A stretch of 64,000 bases of DNA from Scortum barcoo (Eukaryota > Chordata > Actinopteri > Centrarchiformes > Terapontidae), in the NCBI GenBank assembly GCA_023238725.1, contig CM041548.1, positions 12,334,752 to 12,398,751 on the forward strand. The letters are read 5' to 3'. Both the position numbers and the translations under genes were made by a program. Shown in pieces: positions 40,201-51,900 of the stretch (positions are counted from its first letter, which is position 1; the number at the start of each line of letters is the position of its first letter). Under the pieces are notes generated by a model. That model did not search any database and had not been told where the DNA came from. It saw nothing but the letters and a program-made list of their open reading frames with translations.

Positions 40201-41129
40201 GGGAAGGAGGCTCATGCACACACACATGCACGTGAACACACACACACACACACACACAGAAAATAATAGAGCAGTGTGTGGTTGCCCACAAGGCCAATGT
40301 TTGATGACTGCTTCTGTGTGTGTACACACACACTCAAACACACAGCAGTGCTCATGCCCACGAGGAAATAAACACCCAACGATAAACTGAGGCCTGAGCA
40401 CAGTTTAGACTCCCAGTACAGCGTGTACCACAGAAAATCGAGTGTGACAAACACACGTCATACTTTTGATGCATTCTCTGCATTTGTCTCAGTCTGTTTT
40501 CAGTCTTAGAGCCAAATTCAATGCAGCCAGCCGCTCAGATAACATCAAACAAATAGTCACAGAAAATTGCACCATCACAAACAATCTGACTCTAAACCAG
40601 TATATGTATGCATGGGAATAGGGAGATCTAATCTGCACGGATTTTATGCCATAAATCAGTTTGCACGACTACTGGAGGAGCACAGAGGTTTTGCTGTACA
40701 TCTCTAATGCCTGAATACAAAAATGCAGAACAAACGTTTTGGGGGGTTTGACATGATAATGAAGACTTTTATGGCCATTCATGGTACATTTGGTTTCTTG
40801 TACATGTGCAGATGTACAGTACATTGGTCCTTTAGGTGACGTCACTCATTTGCAGACAAATAACAAGTAAAAATTTACGTCAGGATAAAATCACTGCTTC
40901 TATTTAAGGATTAATACATACTGGCATTTACAAAGCTCTGCTCCAAACTTATGTGGGAGAATCATTGTACACCAGACTTAAAACTGGTGAAAGTGCACAA
41001 CCTCAGCGCTGGCAGAGCCGTATTCCATCAATGCATCAATCGATTTTTTCCATCAGTGGTCTGACTGAAAAACTGGGGCAGTGCAGGAGCTGTGTCGACT
41101 GATAAATTCTGCAGGAGGGAATGCAAAGA

Positions 41130-41213
41130 GAGGTGCTGCCACCTGGTGTCGGCCGCGACGAAAAGCCACATGACGTTTTAATCCTGAGTCTTAACAGCAG
41201 GTGGCAGCACCTC
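41130..41213. promoter_or_regulatory. paired CTCF-like motifs in divergent orientation (candidate insulator)
   Basis: Two 16-bp arms, 41130-41145 (gaggtgctgccacctg) and 41198-41213 (caggtggcagcacctc), are perfect reverse complements 52 bp apart. Each arm lies within a good match to the CTCF core CCASYAGRKGGCRS. On the plus strand ACAGCAGGTGGCAG (41194-41208 region) matches 13 of 14 positions; on the minus strand ACACCAGGTGGCAG (right side of the left arm) also matches 13 of 14. The left motif points left and the right motif points right. The spot lies between the hey1 desert and the zbtb10 3' end. Confidence 0.6.
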
Positions 41214-42669
41214 GCCTTTTCGGGGAAGGTTCAAGTTCTGCTAAAGACCATTCACCCATCCGTCCTGTGATAACAGAAATCACATTCCTGGGCAGGACTA
41301 TGCAGGGAGCCCGTTGGATTAGTGAGGAGAACAACACAACTCACCACCAGTCAGCTGTCTCTTTTTCCTCCCCCACGGGTTTATTCTGTCGGTTTTAAGT
41401 TTATCTGGGTGACCACTAACTACACCGTAAATGAACCTCATTTGAAGCCATGAAGCTGTCAGTAAATCTCTAAGAAATATGACCTCATCACCAGGAATGA
41501 GCGACTCTGACTGTCTGCTGTGTGTCACCCTGCCTGTTATCCTTTAACCACAGGTGTGTCAGTGTGAGCCGTGTCACTGGGCAAACTGTTGGTTTACAGT
41601 GTAAGCACTCGGTAGACGCAGTTTCAGTTGCTGTTCTTGAAACACTGGAGCGATCTCCACCTGCAAAAGGCCTCCACTCACTCAAAACATTTAAATAAGC
41701 TCATTCAGTGCATCGCTGCCTCCAAAATGAAATGTCCTCCTATTATTGTTCAGGCCAAGACCATTGAATGTCAAAGGGAGCGTGTCACAGTGAGACTATA
41801 ATTGTGTTTCTGTGTTTTCACTGAGACAAACAGCTTCAAACACTTAAAGCACTGGTTGCGTAAAGTACAAAAAGTAAAGCTGTCATAATGTTTATACAGT
41901 GCACAGTCCAAGAAAATCCTTCTATACGATAAATTAATGTAATTGCAAGACTCACATTAATATCTCTTCTGTGACGCCCACACATGCACCATGTTGTCCT
42001 TGTCTCTGTGTCCCACGTCTACATGCGACCAAACCAACGAACACTTCAGAGTACATGAGTTGCACCTGGAAGCTGAAGTCATTTTCACTGAAATCTGATT
42101 ATTTGTGAAGTTACTTTATGTGACAGGCGATGCTTGAAAGCCTACATGAGTTGGCTCAGATTCTTTGCATGTGAGGATTTACATACAAACGTGATAATAA
42201 ACACGTGTAATCTATTTTGATCACCAAGACTACCTTCATGCACGATGTGTTCAACTGCAGATATTTGTTTGTCGACATATTCATTTTGTATAAATGAAAG
42301 AAAATGAGTTACGGGGTTGAGAACGGCACACAGTGTTTCGAGAATCATGCTTTTTAGTCGCCGACTGTGCCAGAGCAACTGAGAAAAACCGTAACCATGG
42401 CGATATTTAAAAGTGTAACAGTACAATAAATGTTTCAAGCACAGGCACGATAGGTGGCCAGATAATTCACAGGGCTATGAGAGCAATAATAAGCCTACTG
42501 TTGTGGAGGATGTGGAATATAAGCAATGTGTCAAGGCTGCTTTTAAGATTGTTCCACTTTGTACTGGCTTAGTGTCGAACCACCAAAAGCGTTTCATGTA
42601 TAAAAAAGGCATACATATAAAGAAAGCTGTCTTCTCTTTGGGAAAAGAAAGGTTTGTTGCTCTGGGCCT

Positions 42670-42700
<31 letters not shown>

Positions 42701-42744
42701 TTGTTTGAGAACAAAGGTCTCACTGCAGGACAATAAGTGAGAGA
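41214..42744. other. intergenic DNA
   Basis: Unique-looking sequence without a gene. A (TA)n run lies at 42671-42699 just beyond the proposed end of zbtb10. Confidence 0.5.
42671..42699. repeat. (TA)n microsatellite
   Basis: About 29 bp of alternating AT. Similar shorter tracts occur at 43334-43353 and 44298-44330 within the proposed 3' UTR. Confidence 0.93.
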
Positions 42745-42768
42745 GAGAGGTTAAAGCAATATCAAAGT

Positions 42769-42774
42769 TTTATT
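42769..42774 (-). terminator. zbtb10: zbtb10 polyadenylation signal (AATAAA)
   Basis: The minus strand reads AATAAA here, and it is the only canonical signal I found downstream of the zbtb10 stop. Cleavage would fall at about 42745-42757. The distance from the stop fits the long 3' UTR known for ZBTB10. Confidence 0.5.
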
Positions 42775-44444
42775 CTTAAAATGTAGTATAGAGAGGAACA
42801 GTAGTACAATTCAGACAGAAAAAAGGAGAATGTAGTTCCATCTTTGAAAACCTTTGATAAAAACGTAAAAAGGAGTAACCTGAATTTGCTCTGTGTTCGG
42901 AGGGCACTGAGGTGCGGCCCGAGTTTTGCATCACTGTTAAAGTTCGAGAGAAGTTGAAAAATACAACCTTTTGCAACAGCGTAAAAAAATACAGCTGGGG
43001 AAAAAAAACCTCTGCTTTACATCTGTAGTGTTTTTTGCTTTGTTTTTTTGTGGGTTTTTTTTGTCCATATAACAAATACAGCATAAAATCTAAAATGATA
43101 CATCATAGTTTTGAGTTTCATTCATTACAGTAAAATCAGTAGGATGGTAAATAGTATCAAAAGAACAAACAAGACAACAGGATGGTGTGATGAACAAGCA
43201 CACAGCGTGAACAGAAAGAGAGAAAGCGGAAGGTTAAAGTTCACGGAAATAAAACCACCACGCCAGGAGGTCTGTAGCTGACTGTCAATGTGTTCCATTA
43301 CTTAAATCCACTAGTTAAATAATATATTCTTCATATATATATATATATATATTTATCTTATATATTCTCAACATATATATGCATACATATATATATATCC
43401 ATGACATGACCCCCTCCCACAGTGATTTGAAGGTAAAAGTGACACAAAGAGGCTGAGTATCTCTATGACTTAAAATATATCTCCTTCCACTGAGAGTAAA
43501 GGGAAGTTACACATCTTCTGTATCATTAGCACTTCAGTACATACTGTATATTCCACTGCATATGAACAGATACTGCTGTTCCAAGGTTTCGACCCGCAAA
43601 CAATCCGTGTTTCTTTAGAAAATATGTGCTTAATGAAAGAAAAAAAAAAAGAGAGGAAACATTTGTGGAAAGGACAAAAATTAAACAAAATATGTATCTA
43701 GGGTAAAGTGAATGATTCTGTAGCATAAAAACATTTAGAAATCTCAACAATTACAGACACGAGCAAGGATTTTCTACACTTAGCAAGTTTTCACCTGGCT
43801 TTTCTCATACATTATATCTCAACAATAATTAAAAACAACAATTTTGGTTGGACAAATAGAAATTAACAGTCTTGATTGCATTTTGGAGTCAATATATAAT
43901 ATTAAATAACAAAAACAAAAATGTCTAATAAAAAAGTTGCTCATTGGAAGAAAGACACAACATTTTTTTTTTTTTATATAGTTCCATTCAGACCCGCTTT
44001 TGGGGGAAGCGAAGAAACATAAAAAGAAAATTATTTTCATGAACACAAATGTAAGTGCATGTCTATGAGGCGCCATAGAGCTTCACTTTTTGTGGAACAA
44101 AGTGTTTTTCTACCTGGCAGACCTAAACAAAAAAAAAATAATAATAAAATAAAAACAAACTTACATCAAATTAAACTGATGACATTTTGTATACCTTTTA
44201 CACATGAAAAATGGAGTTCTTTCAGACTTTAAACATCACACATCATGATTTTCTGCACACTTCTTCCCTCTCACAACCTACGTTCAAGTGATTCAAAATA
44301 TATATATATGTATATATATATATACTGTATTTACTATATAACTCAGTACCAAATATAAACAAACGTATACAGGTATTGATGTCCACTTAGGTCCTCAAAA
44401 CGTCAATTACAAGTACTGCCGGTAGTTCTACAAAATGGTATGTG

Positions 44445-44448
<4 letters not shown>

Positions 44449-44481
<33 letters not shown>
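44449..44481. repeat. (GT)n microsatellite in the zbtb10 3' UTR
   Basis: An uninterrupted GT run of about 33 bp; CA in the transcript sense. Confidence 0.93.
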
Positions 44482-44482
<1 letters not shown>

Positions 44483-45687
44483 ATTAAATAAAATAAAAGC
44501 TTAAAAACAATGGCAAAGCATACCTGATAGTCGCCGTAGCACAACAGTGTTCTATAGTTTGAGCTGATTACATATGTATAACTGAGTCAGTTTAAGCTTT
44601 ATGATTATAAACATCATATATAGCCTGTAGGTCCAGTATTCTGCGACAAGCATTACAGCACCAAACGTTTCATCATTTGGCAAAATTCAAGCTTTAAGTG
44701 AAAGTCAAATGCTTTTGTTTAATAATAATAAAGTGTTACTGTGACGCCGTGATTTGTATAAAGCTAGCAATAACATTTCCCCTTGTACTTTCGCTTTTTT
44801 TTTTTAAATTCATCCTTTTTTCCCCCGCTTAAAAAAAAAACCCTCACGTTGTCTTTTTTTTCTTCTTTTTTTTTTAAAGCGTATTCAGTAGTTTGTTTCC
44901 TGCTAAATCTTGGTGTGCGGTCTGTTTGGCACAATATCGCAGCCCTCTTAAATTAATCATAAATATGGCTGTGATACATTAGAGTCACAAAACAGATTTT
45001 TTGGTTCCAAGATTTTTGCAGGGAAAGAAAAAAAATTAGAAAAAAAAAAGAATAATATAATAATATTTAGCGCATCTAAACAAGATCTACAGAGCAAGTT
45101 AAAAATCTTCCTGTGGACAATAATGCTCTTCTTCCGTGTACTTCTACAAGCACCAAGCAACATACTTTCAGATTGTGCAGAAAGCAACAGCTATCACTGC
45201 GCCTCTGCCCGCAGACAAAAACAACAGAAATAAAAATTATAGCATTTGATAAGACCATAATTACCTCTCTTCATAAATTAAATAATTAACATTTTGCTTT
45301 TTTTTTTTTTAAAGATGATTGGCCTACCCCAACTCAAAAACTACATCATCACCCTGCCCAACTCTCCCCCGAGAAAACAGGAAATAAAAATACATCACCA
45401 AAAACCTGATTTATCATATTATTTGTCGTTAGAATCTTTCTCTTGTGGGCGCTGGGCCCAGAGTTGGGACACGTTTTAATAATAAAATCTGTACAACTTG
45501 GAGTTCCCACTCTACCAAAGCTTTTTTTTTTTTTTTAAACCCCTCTCTTTGTCATATACTTGCACAATTAAGTAACCTCAAGGTTTGATAGCACTTTGGA
45601 GTTGATTTGTTTACCAGCTAGTTTTTGTATACATATATATTAAACATCAACTTTTAAAAATTTTGTTTCTCAAGCTTGTTAAAATTC

Positions 45688-45980
45688 TTAGTCCTCTTCA
45701 GGGGCGCCGCCACCATTGCCTTCGCCCCAGTTTGATTGGTCGTTGTCGGTGGGCTCCTCCCCCTCCAGGTCCTCCCCTTCCTCACCTTCGAAGTCTTCAT
45801 CGCGAGGAAATTCCATGCCCTCCATGGCCTCCAGGCCCTCCTGCGTGGCCTGAAGTGCGAGTCGGCGCAGTCCGCGCACACGCCGTAACGCCGCGAACCG
45901 TGACGGATGCCAACGCTGGCTGCAAGCATGAAGATCTTTTTGCACACCATGCACTTATACTTTTTGTCCTTCTTGTGCAC
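45688..45980 (-). CDS. zbtb10: zbtb10 coding exon 5 (last finger and acidic tail), with a 1-bp frame break
   Basis: The acceptor is at 45982-45981. The exon opens [17 protein letters not shown], closing finger 2, and runs through [17 protein letters not shown]. The conserved acidic tail ([20 protein letters not shown], ending GGGAPEED and TAA at 45690-45688) is in another frame. One base appears to be missing near 45858-45860 (GACTC before GCACTT). Read as given, the protein would end in a basic tail at 45654. The similarity of FPRDE to the human tail FPRDEEYEE shows which frame is original. Confidence 0.9.
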
Positions 45981-48900
45981 CTGTAAGAGGAATGGATGAG
46001 AGAAAGAGGGAAGGAGAGGGTTGAGAAGATGTGAATCAAGTTAGTCACTGGTCACTGCTACTTTCTGGGAAATAAGTTAGAGAAGACATTGCTCTCATGT
46101 CTGGACTCTGAATATGAAGCTACCACTAGCAGCCAGTTAGCTTAGCTTAGCACAGAGACTAGAAGCAGGAGTTAACACCCAGTTGTTGTTACACTTTGCT
46201 TTTATAAGGAATTTAACCAATATGTAATTTGTGAAGCAGTGCAGATTTAGTTTGGACAGAGCCAGGCTAGCTGTTTCTCTCTGCTTCCAGTCTTTGTGTT
46301 GAGCTAAGCTAACAGTCTCAAAATTGTAGCTTCAAATGCATTTCCCTAAATGTCAAACTGCTCCTTTAAAAACATTTCCAAATATTAAGTATGGTGCAAG
46401 AAATCAGAGGTAGCACAGTACAGTACAGATGCAAGTACACAGGAACTTGTGGGTATAAAATAAAGCAAATTTTCCCATTAAATAGTGTGAAATTATATTG
46501 GTATTTAGCAGGACAATTCCCACATGTTCTTTCAAGTTTTACTGCCAGAACAATTATACAGCCTCCTGACATCAAAACACAAGTAACATGAGATGATCTC
46601 ACTAATCCATTTGTTTTGTACTTTGTGAGAGACTCGGAGATACTCCCTACATGAAAAAATAGATATCATAGCTAAACATGTCTGCTTTCAAAAATATCTT
46701 GTTGCACTCACTCCCTTGTGCAGAAAACTGCTGGGCACAAACCACAAGGTGGAGTGCAAAGGGTGGCCAAACGCTGCCGTGTTTGGCAAAAGACGGGGGA
46801 CGCACCTCACATGGTGGTTAAAAAGAGGAAAGGATCTCACCAGGGAATGTCTTTTTACGTGCTCGCGGCGGGTGAACAGCTTGCCACAGATGTCGCAACT
46901 GAAGGAGCGCACGCCCGAGTGGATGATCAGGTGCCTCTTGAGCGTGCGCCGGTGCTTGGCGATGTAGTTACAGTGGGGGCACTTAAGCTTATTGAGGGCT
47001 AGGTGTGACGACTCGCCTGAACAGAAACAGAGAGAAAACGCAGGGTCAGCAGGAGACAGATTTAATAACATCATGTGGACTAATTCTTTGCTTTACATTT
47101 TAAAGCGCTCCTTTGATCGAAGTTTTAAATTTGACTGTACAGGAAGTCAACTGGACAAACTGGAGACAGAAGAAGACAATAATCATAAAAGCTGCATCTG
47201 CATCTATAGATCCTGTAATGAGAGAGGGGTGTGTCAGGAGCCAATATCCTGTTTATCAAATCATCAAGTTAGGAAGCGGTAACCATTAGAGAAAGCATGA
47301 AACCACCAACTGATGCATCTCAAAAAGCTTCTTTAATGAAATATCTACAGAAGTTTGTTAAACTACAGAGATGCAGCTGATTACTGTGGCAGCCGTGAAC
47401 GCTCCAACATCCGGCTCCATCACGGTTGCTAAGTAACTGGTGCCTGTCTGCATCAGTCTGCAATGATGTTCTCACCATGGTGATGTTGGAAAGGATACAG
47501 ATCCATATTAGCAGTGAATGTAAAGCAGCTCAGAAAACGCTGTTTGTCAGACACTAAAGAAAGAAGGCCTTTTGCTGCCATTCAAATAATGAAGAGGTAC
47601 AACTCATAATTTAGTTGCTGCAAAATCTGCCAACGTGCACATAGTTCTAGAGATGTTCAATAATATGTGACCAAAAAAAAAACACCTTGTTACCTAAAAG
47701 AAAGGAATCAAGATGTCCTCACACCAACACTGCCTTCATTAACTCTCGCAGGATGTTTATGCTAACCAGCTACTGAGGACAGCTCGGCTTACAAAACAAA
47801 TAAGCAATCTATTGATTTTGAATAGAGTGTGAGTCTTTATCACCGTTGAGAGAGTGGGGTAACAGGGCCGGGTCTTTTGTTTGAGCCAGGGAGCGCACAA
47901 CAGAGGCGTTGTCAGGGCAGGTTGCTAGGGGGGAGGAAGGGGGGGAAGGGTTGATGAGAAGCAGGTCACCTGTGTATTCCCAGTGTGTGTGTACGCGAGT
48001 GTGTTGTACACAGCAGAGACGCACCTTGTGGAAATGCAACAAGCTGTAACTTGAGAGGTTTGTAGCTTTAAGGGGGTATGAATTAAAACTAAACCTTTAT
48101 TAAAATAAAGGAGCAGAAGATTTTGGTGTGTAATTCAACTGGAGTTTTTTTTTTTTTTTTAACAGATTTAGACACAATCTTACTGGTCTGGGACTTAATC
48201 TGACTGGAGCCCTCTTTCCTGTGTCCCCCCTCATGCCTTTTAAGCAGATGTCTCAGCCTACAACTCCGCCCGTCTATTGGCACAGACACAAGTCAAACTG
48301 TGACTTAATGCCAGAAGTCTTCATTTAAAAAGAAAAAGATCTGTCATTTTGTTGTGGTTTTCACAAAGCTGTTTCATCACCATCCATGTTAAGTTTGACA
48401 TTTTTTCCAGCTGTGATCAGCTCCTCTGTTGTGTAGAAGTAGTGTCCATCTCCAACACACTCAAAAATCAAGTGTGTTTTTCTATGTGTGCTCTCATTTT
48501 TTTTTAAGTACGCTTGTGAGCACACATCTTATACTTACATACACACTTAATTAGTATGTAGTATGGATTTGGGACACGTAGCCTGGTGTAATATATATAT
48601 ATAATGACCGCCTCTTCATGTAACACGCTGGCTTTCCGCCGCGCATTTTAGGCAAATTTGTGATTTTGGCCAAAATAAATAAATCTAACTTTACTACATT
48701 GCCTGACATGAGGATAATGTAGATTACCATTTGGCACAAAAAGGGTCATGCAGGTCAACTCTGCATTTAAGGGCTGATTGAACACAAGTCCTTAAATAGA
48801 AACAGGGTATCTGTCTGCTCTCTCATGCTGACTGGACTGCTCACACTCATCTGAGAAGATGCATCTTAGTTCAATATTCCAGTTTCACTGAAGCAGCCTG

Positions 48901-51900
48901 ATGTTTAGCTGTGGTTTCAGAGAGTGCAGCGTCTTACCATTCTCCCAGGACTCCCCTTGCTGTAAGTCTTGGATGATGCTATACGGGATCTGATTGGCCA
49001 GCTCTGGGAAAGGGGGAGGGGACAAGAGAGGCGAGAGGGAGAAAGAGAGATGAGAGGTGGTTGAGAGCCTGAAGGGCAGGAGGGGGGGAGGGGGCAGGGT
49101 GCACACCTCACAACGCCTCGTGTACACAACTAACCACCCCCAACATGAAACAATGGAAGTTTCAGTTAATAACAAAGGCAAGCAAACGCAGCACACACAC
49201 ACACACACACACAAACAGGGCCCTACTATATGTAAAGCAGCGCGCTCCCCAGGCCAGGGCAACAAACTGATGGTGTAACTAGGGCTCCAGCAGGGAGGGG
49301 GTTAATTAGAGAATGGGAGTCGAGCCCTCACACCAGCTCAGCTTACACTCAGCCTTTGTAAGCGCCTGTGTGTGAGCACCTGTGTGTGTGTGTCCGGTTC
49401 CAGCGCTTAGAGGCCATTAAAGACACACCCCTGTGAGTGAGTGTGTGTGCCCATTCTCCCTGGGTCAATATTTGGAATAGTGAGGACAGCCCCAGTGCAT
49501 TAGAGTGGATTAGGGAGGGAAGGGACAGCCCCTGGTGGCTTTGCACCTCACAGGATTTGGGGGAAGTTATTGTGTGAGAGCAGAGTGTATGCAAATGTAT
49601 TTCACCTGCTCTGTGTCTCTGTGCAGCACCCACCCTTTAAACAATCCAACTGTTTGGAGAAGACCCAAGAATTTATTGGCTACGAGCTGTTGGCCGTGGG
49701 CTCAGCGTGGTAAAGAGCTGACAGCGATGGCAAAGTACTTGTATCGCTGACACCGACCTTCACTTTCAACTGTTATTTTTCACAAAACAAGCCTCTCCAT
49801 GACTCTGTAAAGGCAGCCAGTGTCGGAGGTAGACACATTACAGTTAAATTTGTCACCGTTTTTTGTTTTCAGTAAACCATTACCAATATTATATGTCTAC
49901 TATTTGGGCAAAAAAATAATGTTATTAGCTATTTTCAGATTTTAGGTTAAAAACGCACAAAACTTAATAGCACTTTATATATGAACCCATTAATTCATTA
50001 AGCAATTAGTTGAGCGACATGAAATGAATTTGCAACTGTGATAAATTAATTGTTAGAGACATTTTTAAGCCAAATGTCATATATTTGATGGTACCAGCCT
50101 CTCGAATGTGAAGATTTTCCTCCTTTTTCCATCTCATAAAACTGGAAGCGAAATATTTTCAGGGGTATGGACTGCGGGTTGAACAAAACAAGACATTTGA
50201 AGATGTCACCATGGACTCTAGACACTGTGACTGACAAATAGCTGTTTCCTGGCATTTTTAAGACAACATGAATCAAGTAAATAGTCAGCATATGAATTAA
50301 TAAAAACAATGATTAGTTGTAGCCCTACGCATTTTATTTAATGCATTAAACAACCTCATAAAAATGTTAAAAAAGGCTTAAAAACAAGCACCTATTTTGA
50401 AAGGGATGACAAACAGCACAGCAAAATGAACACCACCATTTGGGCTACTACGTTTTTCCCCCCTCCTTGGAGCATGACCGCACAGATCAAACTAAAGTAA
50501 AATGAAAGCCAAACGAGTGACATCACTGTGGGAAAATGGGGCAGCTAATATTGGTGTTCTGAAAAATATGCAAGCAAACGACGACTAAACGCCCAAGAGT
50601 GCTGTTTAGTCTTAGAGTGACCAAAAAGGCGAGTTTTTTGGCGAGTATGTTAAACTCCTCCTTGTCTCTTCTGCATGACTGTATGTGTATTGAGACATTA
50701 TAGAATAATCTAATAACCCGCAGTGGACATGACTAATAATTGTGCGCATTCTCATTTTTTGCTTTGTAAAGCAATATTTCAGTAAAGCATAACTAACATC
50801 TCAGACATCATGTGACGCACATATTCAGAGCGAGTCACAACAAATGAGCACTGTGTGCGAATGACTTTCTGTCCATAAACGGGACTCTTTCCATGTACGT
50901 GTCAGGAGATGTAGAGATTTAAAAACTTAAATAAATAAAAGTTTTGAGTGCACTAACGCCACACGTGCAGTAGACTCTGCAGATGTAAACAAATGCAGAA
51001 TCTCTGACTTACACACACTCACCACTGAATCCTACTTCTTCCTATAAAGTATTATTCTTCAGTACATACATTTTAAGTAGCTTTCACATCGGACACTTTA
51101 CCTACAGATAACAAGCAAAAAAAAAAAAGTCAGTCAGCCTGGCTAAAAAGACGAGTATTAAGTCTAGATTTAACAGTGAAATGGATTCAGCACTGCAGAT
51201 TGAAGCAGGAGAGCTCATATTTGATCCAAGCAGAAAAAAAATGTACATGTGGCTCTTCTTTCCGTTTGTCCTCTCGGTCTGTCTCCCCTTGTCTGTTGGA
51301 TTGAGTAAAAATTGTTCAAGAAAACCCAAAAATCTCCCACACCTTTGTTCTATTAGGGCAATAGAACAAACAAAAAATAACCCACACTCAGTCTAAACCT
51401 TACTGCCACAACTACAACTCCAGTCTCCTAAAAAAGAAGACAGCACTTCAACACTTCAGAAAGCATTTTGAGAACATTCCCCTTAAAAGGGAACCGAAAA
51501 CCGTTTGGAAAACCCTTTTCTTACAATGGGAAGTGAAAAAATGCTAAATGCAGTATTGGGTCTCTAAGAAACAACGCGCCGAAATGAAACAAGACGAAAA
51601 GGCCCTCCCTCTCACCCCGACATCAAACAGCATGAGGATAATGTGTTGCACGTTTCTGCCTCAGATTCAACAACACCTCACACATGTTAAACAATAGGAC
51701 GTCCATCACTTATAAGTCACTGTCTTAAGTCACTGTCAAGGTTTGGAGAAGGCTATTTTTTGGTGATCCTCCCTATAAAGCTTAAAGGTCTTACAGAGAC
51801 TAAATATTCACAGATCTACATTCAAACTGTAAACATGCAGCACGCTGTATGAATGAATTCTTCCATTTGAGGTAAATGGGCTGTTGAACACAAAACTATA

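Larger units (their letters stand above)
32241..41129. other. intergenic DNA
   Basis: No gene recognised. TG/CA runs lie at 32401-32442, 32617-32639, 33990-34020, 35421-35452, 35571-35592, 37495-37513, 37601-37619, 37741-37760, 38350-38371, 39806-39828, 39960-39976 and 40239-40258. 35890-37110 and 38800-39180 are AT-rich. 40000-40200 is a GC-rich non-repetitive patch. Confidence 0.6.
42750..45687 (-). other. zbtb10: zbtb10 3' UTR (proposed)
   Basis: About 2.9 kb of AT-rich DNA between the zbtb10 stop and the AATAAA at 42769. It holds A/T homopolymers, (TA)n tracts and a (GT)n run at 44449-44481, and no intron signals or coding potential. Extent is inferred; transcripts would settle it. Confidence 0.5.

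Noticed and set aside
46688..46840. Extension of the zbtb10 finger frame past KRHSLV
   Set aside because: This is intron read-through: a GT donor at 46840 and the VHKKDKK continuation in the next exon show the true junction.
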